Shown here: in pieces, positions 36,354 through 55,358 of the stretch
Layout of the letters: every line of letters starts with the position of its first letter
Numbering within the stretch: position 1 is the first letter of the stretch
NCBI GenBank assembly: GCA_001792895.1
Contig: MARA01000014.1
Location: 806,001 to 870,000, forward strand
Direction of reading: 5' to 3'
Length of the DNA stretch: 64,000 nucleotides
Origin: Lentinus brumalis
Taxonomy: Eukaryota; Basidiomycota; Agaricomycetes; Polyporales; Polyporaceae
Notes under the pieces: generated by a model
Seen by the model: only the letters and a program-made list of their open reading frames with translations
Database searches by the model: none
What the model was told of the DNA's origin: nothing
Translations under genes and position numbers: made by a program

Positions 36354-37531
36354 TCACGCCTTGCGCGCGAGGATGAGAGCAAGCGGCCACTCGATCTCGA
36401 CGATGTCCTCGTCCTTCGGGATCTCCGTCTTCTTCTCAACCCGCGCGACCTCCTCCTTCAGCGTCCTCCAGAACCGCGTCGCGATGTCCCCATCCGGGCG
36501 CTCGAGGTCCTCGGGGTACTTCTCGTGGTACGTGTGCAGCGGGCTCCAGGTGCGGAAGTAGCCCATGAGCTCTGCCCACGTCAGGCTCTTGCGCAGGATG
36601 ACGGGGCGCGGGTTCGGCAGCGCGGGGTAGTGCGCGCCGGTGAAGAAGACGCGCTCGAACGAGCTGAACTGGCCCGGGAGCGCTTGCGTCGGGTCGGGGA
36701 CGTCGAGGAGGTGGTTGTCGACGATCGTGCGTCCTGGACGCTCCCAGTACGTTCCGAGAGAGTCCTTGGGGTCGGAGCCTTGCGCGTATGCGTTGATGAG
36801 AGGGGTGGCGGAGGGGTAGCGCGAGAGGCGGAACTCAGAGTAGCCCTGCGGTTAGACAGTCGCGTCAGCGTATGACGGCACAGCGGTCTGGGGTACTGGG
36901 ATCGAATATAAGTATATGAACGTACCCATGCGGCGAAGGTGCCGTCCTTGCGCAACACGCGCGCGGCCTCTGGCCAGAACTTGTCCCACTTGAACCAATG
37001 TGCAGCTTGAGCTAGCGGTACGACGACCGAAAGTCTACACGTCAATACAGTCGCACACGTAGCAAGCCCGCACGCACGCAGAACGTACCCGCAACAATAA
37101 GATCCACGCTCCCATCCTGCAAAAACCCGAGATCCTCCGCAGACGACTGCACGAACTCGATCTGGGACGACAGGTCCAGCCCCGCGAGACGCGACTTGAC
37201 GCTCTCCGTCGCCTGCTCGATCATGCGCGCGCTGGGGTCGACGCCGATGACGCGCTTGAAGGGCGTGAGCTCGACGGTCGCCTGGCCGGTGCCGCACCCG
37301 ACGTCGACGGCGGTGTCCCAGCGCGCGCCCTTGGCGCGTTCGTGGTGCTTGAAGATGAAGTCATACAGCTGGCGGGGTAGGTCGGCCGGCCTGTGATAAG
37401 TACGTGCGTGTGATCAGACGAGTGCAGCTTTCCGAGGGGTCCGTTCGACCAATCGTATGTCAGGGATAGAGGGAACACTCACTGGACGCGTACCGTGCGG
37501 CGTTGAATGTTCCTTTGGCGAAGGTGGCCAT
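36354..37531 (-). CDS. SAM-dependent methyltransferase (Tmt1-like), apparent 1-base frame break
   Basis: Class I methyltransferase resembling yeast trans-aconitate methyltransferase. Exons: complement(37531-37483, 37390-37089, 37011-36926, 36845-36354), about 310 aa. The SAM-binding motif is DVGCGTGQATVEL, followed by VIGVDPSARMIEQA (ribose-binding acid), FVQSSAEDL, QAAHWFKWDKFWPEAARVLR, and a C-terminal half with WAELMGYFRTWSPLHTYHEK. The usual splice gives YASSRPTYP but then loses frame: RQLYDFIFKHHERAKG continues one base off, at GGGG (37374-37377 on the + strand). Restoring one base there gives the expected family order. Alternatively the upstream donor at 37493 (exon 1 ending 37494) keeps frame, yielding AARPADLPRQLYDF. 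I favour a base-call error. The methyl acceptor is unknown. Confidence 0.86.
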
Positions 37532-38546
37532 CGTTCGCTGACTGGGAGGTTCTGGGGAGTCTTCCTGGCGATGTGCGGCCTTTTATCTCGCCTCGGAGGG
37601 GGTCAGGTGGCCGTCGAGAGACCGCAATGTTGTTACGAGCAGCAACAGACGAGCAGCAGTTCGGAGATGTGTATTCCAGCGGTCGGGGCACAAGTCCGAG
37701 AGCAAGATGCGCGCCCATGGTGACGCAACGCCATCCCGAGAACCTCGCGATCACTCTGTGGGGTACAGTACATCTAATCTTATCGCCTGCCACACCTTCC
37801 TCATGCGGAAGGCACGGAGGCGTCTATCTAATCTGTTCCTCCTCCAACCAAGTTTCGATTTCGAACGCGTCTGACCTGCGTCTGACATCTGTGATCCCGC
37901 TGCGTACTTGCTGCCTCGTTGCGTCGTGCCTGCCTGCAGGCCAGGTACTCGCCGGTCCTCGTCGTGCGAGTCTACATATCTATCGTCTTGCTTCCCTTCC
38001 TCCCCCGCCGTCGAACAAACTCGAACTCTCGACTCCCTCGCGGTCACCAGACACGCCTCGAGGCCCGGACTTTTCACCCAACCCCGGGAGTCAGAACTGG
38101 TGGCAATTGGCATCTTTGAACTTTTTGCTCGTACGTTTACGGAACGCCCGAAGGGCACCTCCTGCGACCCCGCGTCGTGCTCGAGCTTTTTGGATTGCCT
38201 CGGAAATTAGGATCTGCAGCCTTCTGACAAAGTTAGCCACGACGATCTTGGGAGCGGTGAACCGCCTCAGGACAGGCCGAGGCCGGATTGACGACCTTAC
38301 GACAGGCTCGCGGACGCGTTCTTTTCATTCCGCACGGACAGCTCAAGGCCTGCAGCTGCAGGCTGGAGCTACATACTGCAGTAGCAGTCTACATTCTACG
38401 GTGCGCCTCCCCCTCTTCCTCCCTGGTACTCGTGCCAAGCAAATTCCTCTCCTTCTCCTTCTCCCTCTTCATCCCACTCAACGTCCGACAGCAACCAGCA
38501 ACCAGCCACTAGCCCCTCCCTCCAGACGACCCAGACGACCCAGAGC
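37532..38546. other. divergent intergenic region
   Basis: About 1 kb between the methyltransferase (-) and the F-box-like gene (+), holding both promoters. The last 150 bp before 38547 are pyrimidine-rich. No canonical TATA box recognised. Confidence 0.5.
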
Positions 38547-41500
38547 ATGAAGCACCTCCTCCGCAAACGGGCCAACTCCATCTCGTCGCCTTCCTCGTCC
38601 GCCCCTCCGCACCCTATCAGTAACGTCTCCGCTCCCGCCCCATCATCCCCAGCCTCGCCCACGGGAGAAACGCCAGTCACGCCGCTGTATGCGCGGTTCG
38701 CGACGTCCGCGAAGCCGGTCGTCTCCGGGCCTATAGCGCTTGCCCCGCGCAGGGCGGGCCAGGCGCCTGCCCCGGCTCAGATCCAGCGCGGTGCGTCGTC
38801 TCAGTCGGAGAAAGAGAGAGAGAGGGAGCGGGCGCGGGAGCGGGAACAGGAGCAGCCTGTGATGCGAGAGAGGGAGAGGGAGAGGGAGAGGAAGAAGAGT
38901 GTGGGCGCGGAGAGGGAACCACGGGGCATCCTGAAGAGAGACGAGGCCCGGTTGGGAGAAGGGTCGCGGGCGCAGGATCGAGGAGAGACGACGCGCGAGG
39001 TAGGGCGGAAGCCGAGCAACGGCGAAGGCTTGCTCGTACCAAGCACGAGCGGGAACGGGCACGCGGGCGAGGACACGGGCGTTGGGATGCACGGGGCGCG
39101 AGTGCGGGGCGAGCGGGTACTACTGCCTGCACGGAAGGTGACGCAGAGGCGGCGCGGCGAGGAAGCTGCGAGTGCGCTCGAGACCCCAGCGCACACTCGC
39201 GAAGACCAGCAGACCGGGAGTCGCAGAGAGAACTCGCCGGTGAAGAGCGGCGCAGAAGGCGAGGGAGGCTATCTGAAGGAGCACCCCCCACACGCCCGGC
39301 GCACAGGCGACCGGGTGCTGCTCCCTGCGAGGAAGGTGGCGCGCAGGAGGGGCCACGACGATGGCGGGCCTGCGCAGGCGGGTCCTGCAGCCTCGGCATC
39401 GGGGAGGCCGCTCGAGGACGCATTCAAGGAAGCGTCCGTGTCGTCGCCCAGGCCGTCCCAAGAGGCCCCCGCCGCGGCGCCGATTGTCTTCCCTGCGCCC
39501 GCGCGAGCTGCAGTCGTCGCTGCGAGCACGGACCACGATGACGGGGAAGACCGGTTCAGCACGCCGAAGCGGGCCCACATGACGCCTACCAGCTCGCCCG
39601 GAATGGCGTCGAGCACGCCGTCCGCGTCGTCTGAGCCTCCCCGTCCTGCATTGGGCACCCCGGAGGACTCGGAGAGCTCGCGGATTGCCCGCGCGGCGGG
39701 CTCTTCTGCGATCTGCGCCCCGTCTTCGCAGGGCCCGGCGAATGCTGCCATAGAGAGCGAGGCGCGCGTCGTGGGCGATCGTGTGCTGCTGCCTGCGAGG
39801 AAGGTGGCGCGCCGCATCGTGGAGGGCGAGAAGGAGAAGGAGAAGGAGCGGTCGCCGGAACGAGGGCGGACAATGAGCGCGGGGCGCTCGTCGCGAATAC
39901 GTCAGGGAAAGAATACTGGTGCGTCCGATCTGGAGGCGGGGCACGCTTCACCACCCGCGAAGACGACACGGCTGAACGTCTTCCCTGCGCGTGCGCCGTC
40001 GCGGTCTGCGTCGCCATCGCGCTCTGTTCGCGGGATCGCGCCGGGGCCGGAGCATGCGGCGGGCGCGTCAAGCACGAGCACAAGCAAGCCAGTTGCTCCG
40101 AGTCTGACGTCGCAGCCATCGACGAGCTCTGTGGAGACGAATGGACGGCCGCCGCGGAGGAGGAAGTATTCGCTGCTGGCTGCGTTCGGGCTGCCGTCGA
40201 GGGGGGCGTCGGAGAGCGAGTCGAGCACGCCGGCGGCGAGTACGGATGTGCATTCTGCCAAGGTAGGGACGAACAATTTACTCGGTGTATTATGGAGAGG
40301 GCGCGGTCGATTACGTCGGCGGAGGTGGTTAGATGAACGCCGTCGCTGCCGGCTGCGGCGATGACGTCTTGCGATCGTCGAGGCGGGCATAAAACAAGGT
40401 GTGCGGGATGTGCGCGGTGCCCACACTTGCAACAGCCCGTCGTCGCACGCTTCACGGACCGCGTAGCAGAGACGAGACACGTTCTTCTCGGTCACGTGGG
40501 CGCGTCGAGAACGGGAGAACGCTCCGCGAGGCAAGCTTCTTCCCATCTCCGTGTAATCTCCCAGCCTTGTGTTGTACTTATTTCTGATGCTAACGCGCTG
40601 CAACAACAGCCCCCGACACCAACGCCTCCCCTCCTCCTCCCGACCCTGCGCCGCTCGCCCCGACTGCCGTCGACGTGCAGCCCCCTGTTACGTCCCCCAG
40701 CACACCGAGCGGACCCGACTCGGCAGGAGAACCTCGCCAGGTACGTGCGCATCATCCGTCCGTCACTGTGCGGCTTCTGTTCGGATGGGGAGAACAGAGA
40801 GTTATGGGAGTGTCAGATGTTGACGTCTTCAATGCTTGCAGCGTCTGGCGTCGACTGCGCGGCGGCCCCCTCCCGAGGTGCAGCTCCACTCGCTGCATCT
40901 CAGCGGGTTCAACTTCTCTCTCGACGCCCTCCTCGGTGACGCGACCTGCGCCAATCTCGACGACCCCCCGCCGGTGCCCCCCGTGCCCGCGAGCCAGTCA
41001 TCCCCGCCCACTGTATCAAAACGCCGGAGCACCGTCGATTCGCTGCCCGTCCCTGCTTCCTCTTCCCCGCCCGATCCTCCTGTCCCAGTCACGGGAAACG
41101 CTAGCCCCCTGCAGCCGTCCGCCTCTCTCGGGCACGCCTCAAAAGCCCAATCCCCCTCCCACCCCACCCAGCCAGCTGCCGCACCACACCCTGAGCCTCC
41201 TGCTCGTCCAGCCCACGCCCCTCCTGCCCCGATTCAGGCACCGAGGACGAAGACGAAGGCCCGCGCCATCGATCTCGATCAGAGCCTGCTCTCGCCCGAG
41301 TCGGACACGCGATATCCCCTCCCGTCCAGACGCTCCCCGACTTCCCAACCCCGTCCCCAGAAGCCGCACACTCGCTCGTCTCCTATGAAATCGGAGCAGC
41401 CCGTCGCAGTCCCAAACGCCCGAGGGCCCGTCCAAGGCCGCCCCCTCATCTTCGCCGCCATGGCAGCTGCAGAGGCCGAGGCCGAGATCGTCGAGCCGCG

Positions 41501-44384
41501 GATGTGGATGGCCGTTGCTACCTCTGACTCAGACTCTCAGGACGACGGGGACGTCAAGGACGTACGCACGGAGCACAGCAACGGTTCCAGTCAGTTCGTG
41601 AATGGCTACCCCACCCCCCGCTCTGCCTCTCCCAGACTCCCCGCTGCGACAAGCTCGGACGAGGGACACGGAACGCCCGCTCTCGCAACGAGCACCAATG
41701 TGCGTGCTGGAAGAGAAGACGACGGTCGGCGCCCTTCGCCTTCCCTCCCGCAGAGCCCGCCGACTGCAACCGGAAACCTCCCTTCCCCGCCAGACCCGCA
41801 GCCTACACGCTCGCGGAAGCTGAGCAAGTCCAAGTCCCGTGTGACCAGGATGGCGGACGCGTCCCAGGTGCCTTCGCAACCACCCTCCCAGACGCCGTCG
41901 CACTCATTGTCGTATGGACATGCCCCTAACACGTTGGGTGCAAAGCCGCCCACGCCCGTGGAGGACGCGCCCCCGGTGCGCACGCGCGACGGCCCATCAA
42001 AGTCCGTCCCAAAACCTAGTCCTGTTCTCAGCAACGGGGCCTCTTCCAACCCCTCCCCTTCCACCACCACCTCCCTTGCTTCCCCCTTCCAGATGCGCGG
42101 TGACAAGCACGCCATGGAGAGACGTCATGCGGAATCCCGGTCTCCTCCCGAGTCATCTCCTCCGAATCCCCCGTGCCCACTCGGCCTGTGAAGATGCTGA
42201 CGGAGCGGCAGATGGAGAAGCTGAGTGCGACCAAGGGTGTTCCTATGCACGGCTCGAATGGGCACTCCTCGCAACGGCGTCCCGAGCAGTCCGGTCCACA
42301 CGTCAAGAGCCCAACGCCGCGCAACAAGCAACTTACGCCACTTACGCCTCCTGATGAGCCACCCGCAGTCCAGCACTCTAGGAGCCGCAGCTCGGACGAT
42401 TCCCTTCCACCTCCGCCTCCGAAGAGACGTCCTGCAGATGTCTCGGTTAGCAGCCCTCAGACGTCCCTGCCAGAGCCTCCTCTCAGTCCCACAACCCCAG
42501 AAGAGTACGCCCGCGCACGTTCGCGCAGGCGCGGCCAGGCCTTGGAGAAGTCCCGTCCTGAAGGCATCGAGGACGTCGCGACAGCTCCCGACGAGCCTGC
42601 GGAGGAGGAACCGAAGGAGCCCACCTTCTATCCACTCGAGAAGCACGTGGCCGAACCTGCACTGCTTGGACAGCTTGTCGGCTATTTGCCTTTTACCGAC
42701 TGGCTCGCGCTCTCGAGCGTCAGCAAGACTGTTCGGTCGCTCGTGCACGGCGATCGCGAGCTAGCCGAGCGCGTTTTGGAGAGGTACTTGCGCACTGTCG
42801 GCTACGCGCGGTGGTCGTTCCCCGAAAGCGAGCCAATCTCGCTCTCCTTGGCAGTACGTGTCCCGTCCCTGTCTGCCTGTATAGCTTCTCTGACAGAACG
42901 TGTCTTCGGCGTGATAGGACTTGAACGCGTACATGCACGCCGTGTCTCTGCCCCAGCACCAGTTCGCTCGCTACGCGGACATGTACCTCCACGACCGCAG
43001 ACAGCGCGAGGTTGTGCGGTCGCTCCAGGCAGCATGCAGGTCGTATACGCGGGTCGTGCTTCGGCTCCGCGCGCAGGCCGAGGCCGAGGCTCGCGTCGCG
43101 TCCGCAATGGCGCGCGACAGGGCTCGGAGCCCTGCGCGAGGATGGGGAGCGTCGACGACGTCCGTCAACCACGTCCCCACGCCGAAGAAGAGCTTCTCGC
43201 GGAGCTCGAGTCGCGCGCCGTCCCCGACGTCCATGTTCAGTCGCTCGCAGCACGGACACGGCTATGGGCACTCGCGTGCTGGGTCCGAACAAAGCCTGCA
43301 TCACAATCCGAGCGTCGCCCAGTTTCACGGTCCGGGCACACCGCCGATGAACAGTATCTTCCAGTCCCCTCTGTTCCGCATCCGGAGAGCGCCGCTGCTG
43401 CAAGTCTTCGTCCCTTCGCCGGAAGGCGAGTGGCTGTCGGACGCGAGCGTGCTCGAATGCGAAGAGGAGCTCAAGCGTGCGGGCGTCACGCACCTCCTGC
43501 GCGCGGGTGACATCGTGTGGGACATCGCGGTCGGCGACGAGGCAAACGTGGGGCGTATGGTGTGGGACGGGAGCTATCTGATCGTGCGTGCTGCGTTCTT
43601 CTTATACGCTCGTGGTCGTCAGGCTGACGGACTGCTCACTGCTCACGCAGGACCTGGACTACACGTACTCACGGTCCGGCGACCTGCCCAAGTACTTGCC
43701 GACGCTCGCGTTCCCGCCGTCGTACTTCCACCGCGTCGTGCGCACGATGGGGAGCGGCAACCCGATCTGCCATATCGACATCGCGCCGTGGGGCGAGGAG
43801 ATCGCGACGAACCTCCAGCTGCTCCAGGACCGGATGAAGACCGAGACGTACGTGCTACTACTACGTTGCCACCTTCCGTTGGGTGAGAGGCTGATCCGTG
43901 TGCGTTTCGTAGGCCTCAAGGCGGGCACCACATGGTCGTGCGCTGGGTGCACCGCTCGTCGTTCACGATCCGGCCGTCGTCGAGCGGGAAGGCGCTCCGG
44001 GTGTCCGTCCCGCAGTGTGTCGGGCCCGGGCCCGGGCCGGGGGGATCTGGCTCGTCGACCCCGGCTGGTACGGGACCGTCGTCGTCGAGGCGGAGGGCAC
44101 GAACGAGGGCCTTGCGGACCTCCAGGGGCGCTGTAGGGGCGCGTTCCCCATCAGAGCGATGGGTGCGGCTGCGCATGTTAGTGTGAGTCCCGAGCGCGCG
44201 GCGAGGGAGGAGGAGAGGCGGATGGTGTTCCGGATTCTGCGGGAGAAGAGGTACGTCGGAGATGGTTTTGTGAATGACCAGGTGTTTGAGTGCGTGTGCT
44301 GATGATGATGTCTTGCGTTGCAGCCGTCCTGGGGAGATATGGATCAGGACAGTCACTGCGAAGGAGCGCCTGCTGCCCCCGTAA
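38547..44384 (+). CDS. large F-box-like protein with disordered N-terminal half
   Basis: About 1,680 aa; exons 38547-40239, 40610-40740, 40842-42099, 42153-42853, 42918-43583, 43651-43847, 43913-44250, 44324-44384. Residues 1-1030 are disordered: an Arg-Glu repeat tract (about 90-120), Ser/Pro runs, and three copies of G-E/D-RVLLPARKV (about residues 187, 253, 409). The F-box-like segment FYPLEKHVAEPALLGQLVGY then LPFTDWLALSSVSKTVRSLV is followed by conserved blocks SLPQHQFARYADMYLHDRRQ, RIRRAPLLQVFVPSPEGEWL, GDIVWDIAVGDEANVGRMVW, DLDYTYSRSGDLPKYLPTLA and WYGTVVVEAEGTNEGLADLQ, ending FRILREKSRPGEIWIRTVTA. Frame shifts by one base at G6 (44039-44044). Intron 1 (370 bp) is the least certain. 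An SCF adaptor role is inference. Confidence 0.83.
39107..39818 (+). repeat. three-copy protein motif GERVLLPARKV in the F-box-like gene
   Basis: Coding repeats at about 39107-39152, 39305-39351 and 39774-39818 read GERVLLPARKVTQRR, GDRVLLPARKVARRR and GDRVLLPARKVARRI. The nucleotide copies differ at several synonymous positions, so selection on the peptide and not recent slippage best explains their likeness. Spacing is irregular (about 66 and 156 residues). This looks like a short linear motif for docking or nuclear import. Confidence 0.85.
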
Positions 44385-44897
44385 AGCGTGCATGGACAAC
44401 AATCCATTCCCACTGGCATATCGCGCATTTTCACTCGTATCGTTCTCATAGACTCGCATCGTCTTTTCTCTGGCATCTCTGTTTGCATTCTGTGTTGTCT
44501 CATCGCATGTTGTGTTCATTCAAATCATCCTTGTCGCTTCTCGCGGACAGTATGTGCTCTTCCTTGTTGTAGTACATTGCGCACACGCCACATACGCGTC
44601 GTTGTATCGTTCTGCCCATTCTGTCTCTCATCTTCCGCGCGGGCGAGCCGCTCGAGCCGCTGCGTGGTGTAGTCCTGTTATACCGTATGCTATCGCCTGC
44701 CATGTTTGTATAATAGTGTTCATAATAAGCCCCGTTCCTGTCGTCGTGATCACTTCAGCTGCAGGCCCCGCCCTAGGTCTCGTACGGGTTGACACTCGTT
44801 TCCCCTCTTGTCTGCCTCACGGGCACAAGCGCACTGTGCTGATTCCATTCAGAAGCCCGTACGCGTACTGCTGACAACATATCCTGTGCCCTGCGCG
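44385..44897. other. convergent 3' intergenic region
   Basis: About 510 bp between the stops of the F-box-like gene and the phosphatase gene. T-rich, consistent with 3' untranslated sequence. Confidence 0.5.
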
Positions 44898-46813
44898 CTA
44901 GGGCCTGTGGGCGTACGGCAAGGGCACAAGCAGCATCGATGTCTGAGCGGCGTCCGACGGAAACGTGGTGAAGATGTCCAGTGCGCCTGTCGCGTTCCTG
45001 ACGTCTCGCAGACCGCAGGTCCCGACGAAGTCTCCTGCGACGGCTGCGCGCGAGTTCACGTACGTCGCGAATGACGCGAGCGGGCAGGACGATCCGGGGC
45101 CGGAGGCGCACCCTGGGACGGGGACGACTGCGTTGTTGATCTGTGCCCTTGCTTGCGTCAGCACTGAGCGGCGCCTGCCCCATCGAGGGCTCGAGGACGG
45201 CGGTGGGCTCACCCTGATTCGAACGTACTTCTGCGCATCCAGGCTTGCGCCGGGTCCCGGTACGAGCTGGTTAGCGGTGTGCTGCACGCTTGTCGGAGGG
45301 TCGTGTGCGTCGCACGACAGGCGTTCCAGTGCGATGTAGCCGCGGAAGGCGACGAGGAAGGATGAGCGGAAGGTGCGATGTGTGTTTGGTGGACCGGCTG
45401 TGGACAGGGGATATACCCCAGGGAAGAGCGAGGTGTTCCAGAGGCCCAGCGCGGATACGACGGGTGGCAGGTTGTTGTCGTGCTATATTGACCGGGGTGA
45501 AAGAGTCAACTGCGTACTAGGCCTGTCGCCAGGGATCATGACGTGGAACGGATCGACTGACCGTGAAGCTCATGATCAACGGAGGTGGGACAAAGTGGGA
45601 ACCGCTTGGGTTTTGCGTGGGACCTGTCACCAGGAGCTCGGTGATGGCTTTGACCCATGGGTAGCCCGTAGTGGCCGAGAAGGGATTTCCAGGTCCTGAA
45701 CTTATGATCGACGTGATCAGTGATCAGTGCAGTCAGACAGTAGACTGGACACCGCGGGTGAGCTGACATACCCATAGTAGTAGTTCAAGTCATGAGCATA
45801 TTCGTAGTTGAGCCACTCCGATTCTAGCAGGGCTCGAGGTCAGCGATCGCAAGCCAAGCGTTGCTTGAAGGCGGGCTGACCCTTAAAGATATCGCAGAAA
45901 CGTGTGTCTCCGCTAACCTCTGCCTGAAACCCGCACAGATCCTGCATCACGCCGATATCCGTTGCATTCAGCGTTAACCCGTCCAAGTAGTGGTTTAGAC
46001 GATCCGCAATCTTGCCCTGGTATGTCCCTCGAAACGTCGTCGCTTTCGACGAAGTGTCCCCGGTGCTGTATGCGGGGCACCCCGCGGAGGGCGTGAGCGA
46101 GTCGGCGAAGGTGTAGTTGACCGAATCCGGCATCGTGATGACATGACCGCGATTCTCGTCTACAGCAGACAGATAGTTCCCCTGCGAGAGGTAGCCCAGC
46201 GTGAAGTAAGTGGCAGTGTCCACGACCCGCTGTTGACCCGCAGCCCTGCGAAAGAACGGTGAGTTGAGCACTGGCAAGCTTCATGTTGATATGGCACGCC
46301 CAACTGACCAGACGGTGAAGTTGTCGCCGCCCTTCGTGAGCCGATAGCGCTTCCTCAGCTCCACACCGAGGTCGAACGCCTCCTTCGACCCTGTAGATGA
46401 GAGGTAGAGCGGCTGATGGGGGCCGTCGTCAATCGGTGGGACCCAAGAAGGGAGAAATGCTAAGGGCCCCTTTGCGGTATATGTCGCATTCTGCAGCTTC
46501 GCGAATAACGATTGCCATCCCGTGAAGGAACCAGGCTCGGGAAAGCGTCTATACCATTGAGAAGTGTCAGTGAAGAAGAGGAGCAGTGAGTCCAGTGACC
46601 CACTCACGAGCCATGGCGCACGATATATGCGGCCTGATCGACACTGCACCGCACCGGTGTCAAGGGAGGGATCCCAAACTGCGCAGGCGCGTCGAAGTAG
46701 GGTGACGCAGGACCGGAGTGGTGCAGTGGGTTGAAGTCTGCATTGGCTCCACTCCCGCTTGCTTGAGTGAGTGCCAAGCAAGCGAAACTGAGCAACGCTA
46801 TGGCGGCGTTCAT
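44898..46813 (-). CDS. secreted histidine acid phosphatase (phytase type)
   Basis: Branch-2 histidine phosphatase that removes phosphate from phytate or other organic phosphates outside the cell. Seven exons: complement(46813-46608, 46548-46309, 46245-45881, 45823-45772, 45700-45562, 45482-45213, 45140-44898), 504 aa, normal for fungal phytases. A signal peptide starts MNAAIALLSFACLALTQASG. The catalytic loop YIVRHGSRFP carries the nucleophile His, and SFTHDNNLPP carries the His-Asp proton-donor pair. Between them lie FTVWAAGQQRVVDTATYF, ESEWLNYEYAHDLNYYYG and PFSATTGYPWVKAITELL, as in the family. The many NxS/T sites (for example NYTF, NATD) fit a glycosylated secreted enzyme. Cys residues are in usual positions for disulfides. 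Substrate preference between phytate and general phosphate esters cannot be fixed from sequence. Confidence 0.93.
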
Positions 46814-46873
46814 GGCAAGTGGTTTGGTATACTCGTGCGCAATCTGCAGGGGAGCGCAGATGTGTGACTGCCA

Positions 46874-46879
46874 CTTATA
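46874..46879 (-). promoter_or_regulatory. TATA box for the phosphatase gene
   Basis: TATAAG on the minus strand, about 61-66 bp upstream of the ATG at 46813, a good distance for a regulated fungal promoter. Confidence 0.55.
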
Positions 46880-47264
46880 TGTGCAAGGAGGTCGCCTGTC
46901 CCAGGAACTCCGCATGATACAATGCACGTTCGTGAGCGTGATTCGCTGTGAGAGTACGTACCGATCTGGGCACAACAGAAGTGTTAGAAACCGGGCCGCA
47001 CCCGGTGCGTCGGACGGAGAGAACTATCGAATCGAGGCTCAGCGACACCTGCGGACGACACCACCCACCTGATAGACAACTCAGCAAGAGCGCCACAGGA
47101 CCGAGAGGACCGACTTCGCTCACCATATGAGACCGATCGGTGGGGATGGGAAGACGTCAAAGGCCTAGGAGGTCCTAGAGTACGATTATCAGGGTGTAAA
47201 TATGTGTAGATCCGTATAGTACATGTGTGAGGGGAGTTGACAGCGCGAAAGCGGAATAAAAAGT
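46880..47264. other. intergenic region
   Basis: About 385 bp between the phosphatase promoter and the stop codon of the BEACH gene. No feature recognised. Confidence 0.45.
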
Positions 47265-54862
<7,598 letters not shown>

Positions 54863-55358
54863 GATGTGGAGAAAGCTGGGCTAAGCTACCAGAGTTCCAG
54901 CCGAGCTCAGAGAGTCGCGAGCATTACTGTTGTACGTCGGACAGCGAGGTCGTCGAGGAGAGTTGTCAAACCGTGTCTTCGGATTTCAGCCACCGCGCGA
55001 CGCCTCGAGTTCGTGCCCAATCCCATCATATCTCCTGTGTCTGATCCCCCTTGCTCTATCAACCTGCCTTTCATCCTCCATCTCTCTTCGACCATCAACG
55101 CGATGCACAGGCCTCCACGAAGTATGATGCGCCCCAGGCTGAGGTACGATACATATGTTACTACGGGTCGCGACCACGCGAGCTGGGCGCCTACACGCGT
55201 TCACCGAACCAGACTGTCATCGTATGGTTGACTTTGTTCCCCCACCATCTCTAGCTCGACCTCACTCTTCGGCATCTCACACGACAGACTCTGTCTGGTA
55301 CACGCGGAACAGGCTACCTCTCTTGACACTCGCTCGAATCTCAACTGAACTTGTGGAT
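54863..55358. other. divergent intergenic region
   Basis: About 500 bp between the BEACH gene (-) and the Kre9/KNH-like gene (+), with both promoters. No TATA box identified. Confidence 0.5.

Noticed and set aside
39120..39944. 274-codon frame antisense to the F-box-like gene
   Set aside because: Shadow of a GC-rich, Arg/Glu-rich sense exon; Arg-rich low-complexity translation with no motif.
45398..45416. possible 19-bp intron (gtatat...cacag) in the phosphatase gene
   Set aside because: Too short for spliceosomal removal, and the sequence is open and in frame (VYPLST).
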